Assembly: GCA_938003855.1 (NCBI GenBank)
Contig: CALKXD010000152.1
Span: 1-51,694 of the forward strand
DNA: 51,694 bases
Origin: an uncultured Granulosicoccaceae bacterium
GTDB lineage: Bacteria; Pseudomonadota; Gammaproteobacteria; Granulosicoccales; Granulosicoccaceae
Direction of reading: 5' to 3'
A program made the translations under genes and the position numbers. Within the stretch, counting starts at the first letter, position 1. Each line of letters begins with the position of its first letter. The notes beneath the pieces were generated by a model. It did no database searches and was not told where the DNA came from. It was given only the letters and a program-made list of their open reading frames with translations. Positions 50,294 to 51,694 of the stretch are shown piece after piece.

Positions 50294-51481
50294 TTACATA
50301 GGTGAGACACCCAGAGCACGAACGGTGGCGATGTTCAGGTACTGGTCCACCGGCAAGCCCTTGGCTCGTTGGAAAGAATTTACCGCTTTCATGGTAGATC
50401 CGCCAATGACACCATCGATAGCTCCGGGGTTGTGGCCGGCCGCTTTCAATGCATTCTGAATGTTGGTGATGCGATCACGGGTCATGTTGGTATCGCAGAG
50501 AATTTCCCGCCAGTCCATCATGCCGTCTTTAACCAACTTGCGTTTTGTCACAGTGGCGTATTTTGCTGGAATTTTGATTTTTCGCTCTTTTGGGGGTGAG
50601 GCTTCTTCTGTGACAGAAACTGTTTTGTACTCAGCCGGGATGATGACCTTTCGCGTTGTTGGCGGTGTCGCGGTAACGCGCTTGTCGACAGTGCTGTAGA
50701 CCGCTGGTATCTCAACGACTCTGGTGCTGGCGGGCTTTTTCAGAATGCGTTTTTTGATCGATTTGTAAGTCGCCGGTACTTCGACCAGGCACATGATTTC
50801 GCCGGTAGTTTCGTCGATGCGCTGAATCGGTCCAGTGCCTTTTTTCCAGGTTGTGTGGGCTGGCTTGTCAACAACTCGCTCGTTGAGTGTTTCGTAGACA
50901 GCGGGTACCTGGACCAGTTTTTTGGTTGCCGCTTTGACCAGTACGCGTTCTTTGACGGTTTTGAAAGTAGCGGGAACCGTTACCAGCTTTTCCGATGCTT
51001 CTTTAGTCAGGATGCGTTTTTTTGTGGTCGTGTATTTGGCCGGAATAACTTCAATGCGCATGCCTTCTTCTTCAACAAGAATTCGCTCAGTGACCGTGTC
51101 ATATCTGGGTGGTACCCACAAGCGAGTGAAGCACTGACCCGGTTTTGCATCGGGTGGCAGCAGGTCACCGGCGCCATAGTTGCCACCTGCAGCAACCTTA
51201 GAGCTGCCGGCCTCGCTGGCTTTGGCGGCAAGCATTGACTCACGCTTGTCGAGATCTGCGGCTCGTTTGTTTAGTTCGGCGGCCTTGGTGTCCAGCATTT
51301 TGGATTTTTCTGCCATGGCGTCGTCGGCGTCGCCGGACATAGTATCCGAAGCTGCATCAGCTACCTTGCCTGCGGCACCCGTCACGCCGTCTTTCATTTT
51401 GCCCACGGTCGAACAAGCCGACAGGGAGGCGATGATTACCGTCGCGGATGCGAGCGCTCCAAATGATCTTGCTAGTTTCAT
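50294..51481 (-). CDS. Lipoprotein with eight 23-residue repeats and peptidoglycan-binding domain
   Basis: The ATG at 51479-51481, preceded by GGAGG nine bases upstream, gives 395 residues. The 44 codons further upstream in the frame are not conserved-looking. A lipobox (IIASLSAC) is followed by an Ala/Asp/Lys-rich helical coiled-coil segment (about 25-90), then eight tandem repeats of 23 residues with the consensus [VI]PAxYxTVxxRxLxKxAxxxxVx. Repeat 4 carries a 20-residue insert with a Cys. A C-terminal PG_binding_1 domain (DRITNIQNALKAAGHNPGAI, STMKAVNSFQRAKGLP) ends the protein. It is likely an outer-membrane-anchored spacer protein that binds peptidoglycan, but no family function is known to me. 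Confidence 0.88.
   Translation of the reverse strand: MKLARSFGALASATVIIASLSACSTVGKMKDGVTGAAGKVADAASDTMSGDADDAMAEKSKMLDTKAAELNKRAADLDKRESMLAAKASEAGSSKVAAGGNYGAGDLLPPDAKPGQCFTRLWVPPRYDTVTERILVEEEGMRIEVIPAKYTTTKKRILTKEASEKLVTVPATFKTVKERVLVKAATKKLVQVPAVYETLNERVVDKPAHTTWKKGTGPIQRIDETTGEIMCLVEVPATYKSIKKRILKKPASTRVVEIPAVYSTVDKRVTATPPTTRKVIIPAEYKTVSVTEEASPPKERKIKIPAKYATVTKRKLVKDGMMDWREILCDTNMTRDRITNIQNALKAAGHNPGAIDGVIGGSTMKAVNSFQRAKGLPVDQYLNIATVRALGVSPM
50505..51116 (-). repeat. Eight tandem 23-codon repeats inside the lipoprotein gene
   Basis: Each unit starts with V/I-P-A/P-x-Y/F and ends with two or three hydrophobic or polar residues. Seven units are exactly 23 codons (spacing checked by hand). 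The fourth is 43 codons because of a 20-codon insert. The units are diverged at the DNA level, so the array is old. Ends are approximate to a few bases. Confidence 0.8.
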
Positions 51482-51694
51482 TAAATAAGTCCTCCGAGGG
51501 ACAATTCGCTGGTAAAAATTGAACTGATCAGTCGTTGCCTTTCTCGTGGGGCAATTCGACAAGTTGGTAGTGCCATAAACTAAACGTATAAAAATATTAC
51601 GTTGTATATTCACAACAAATTAGACACATTTCAGACCACGCTCGCCAACCCATTTGTCGAAATCAGGTTGAATGTAGAATGTAAATCAGGAAAA

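Overview
This window looks like ordinary chromosome of a free-living, diderm gammaproteobacterium with moderate to high GC. No phage, transposase, CRISPR array, rRNA or tRNA was recognised. Two blocks match gene orders known from Pseudomonas: radC | coaBC-dut-algC/pgm-argB (24.6-29.6 kb), and ispH-lspA-ileS-ribF-murJ | rpsT | proB-obgE-rpmA | ispB (37.0-48.3 kb). The species cannot be named from the sequence. Several genes appear to start at TTG (rpsT, gor, an LEA14-like lipoprotein gene, a SpoIIE-type phosphatase gene).

Layout. 0.2-3.5 kb: envelope genes, namely an exported calcium-binding (thrombospondin type 3) repeat protein with a C-terminal sorting tail, an OmpA-family barrel protein and an OmpA-family glycine-zipper protein. 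3.6-7.8 kb: a minus-strand group with a DASS-type permease, a CBS protein, O-acetylhomoserine sulfhydrylase and a CoA-binding protein, plausibly linked to sulfur assimilation. 8-18 kb: small metabolic, repair and signalling genes (zinc-ribbon microprotein, tandem-REC/GGDEF protein with a degenerate active site, two Nudix hydrolases, PatB-like lyase, PP2C-type phosphatase, YedK/HMCES-like protein, barrel protein, HTH-like protein, glutathione reductase). 18-22.6 kb: ubiA and two overlapping genes for large paralogous dynamin-like GTPases. 22.6-31.4 kb: comF, a Pal-like lipoprotein, the radC/coaBC/dut/pgm/argB block, a DUF4124 protein and exonuclease III. 31.5-36.9 kb: AmpG-like permease, membrane protein, PmtA-like methyltransferase, LEA14-like lipoprotein and HDOD protein. 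37-48.3 kb: the conserved lipoprotein/translation/isoprenoid block. 48.4-51.5 kb: a secreted metzincin protease with a GlyGly-CTERM-like tail and a lipoprotein with eight 23-residue repeats and a peptidoglycan-binding domain.

Most noteworthy points: (1) the tandem GTPase pair sharing a D-x-P-D-F-D-S switch motif, a candidate membrane-remodelling system; (2) no rplU (L21) gene between ispB and rpmA, although a near-consensus promoter and about 245 nt of leader are present; (3) a GGDEF protein with a destroyed catalytic motif but an intact RxxD inhibitory-site motif, suggesting a c-di-GMP receptor; (4) two different kinds of C-terminal protein-sorting tail; (5) a roughly 175-bp imperfect fold-back element between two convergent genes; (6) the 23-residue repeat lipoprotein.
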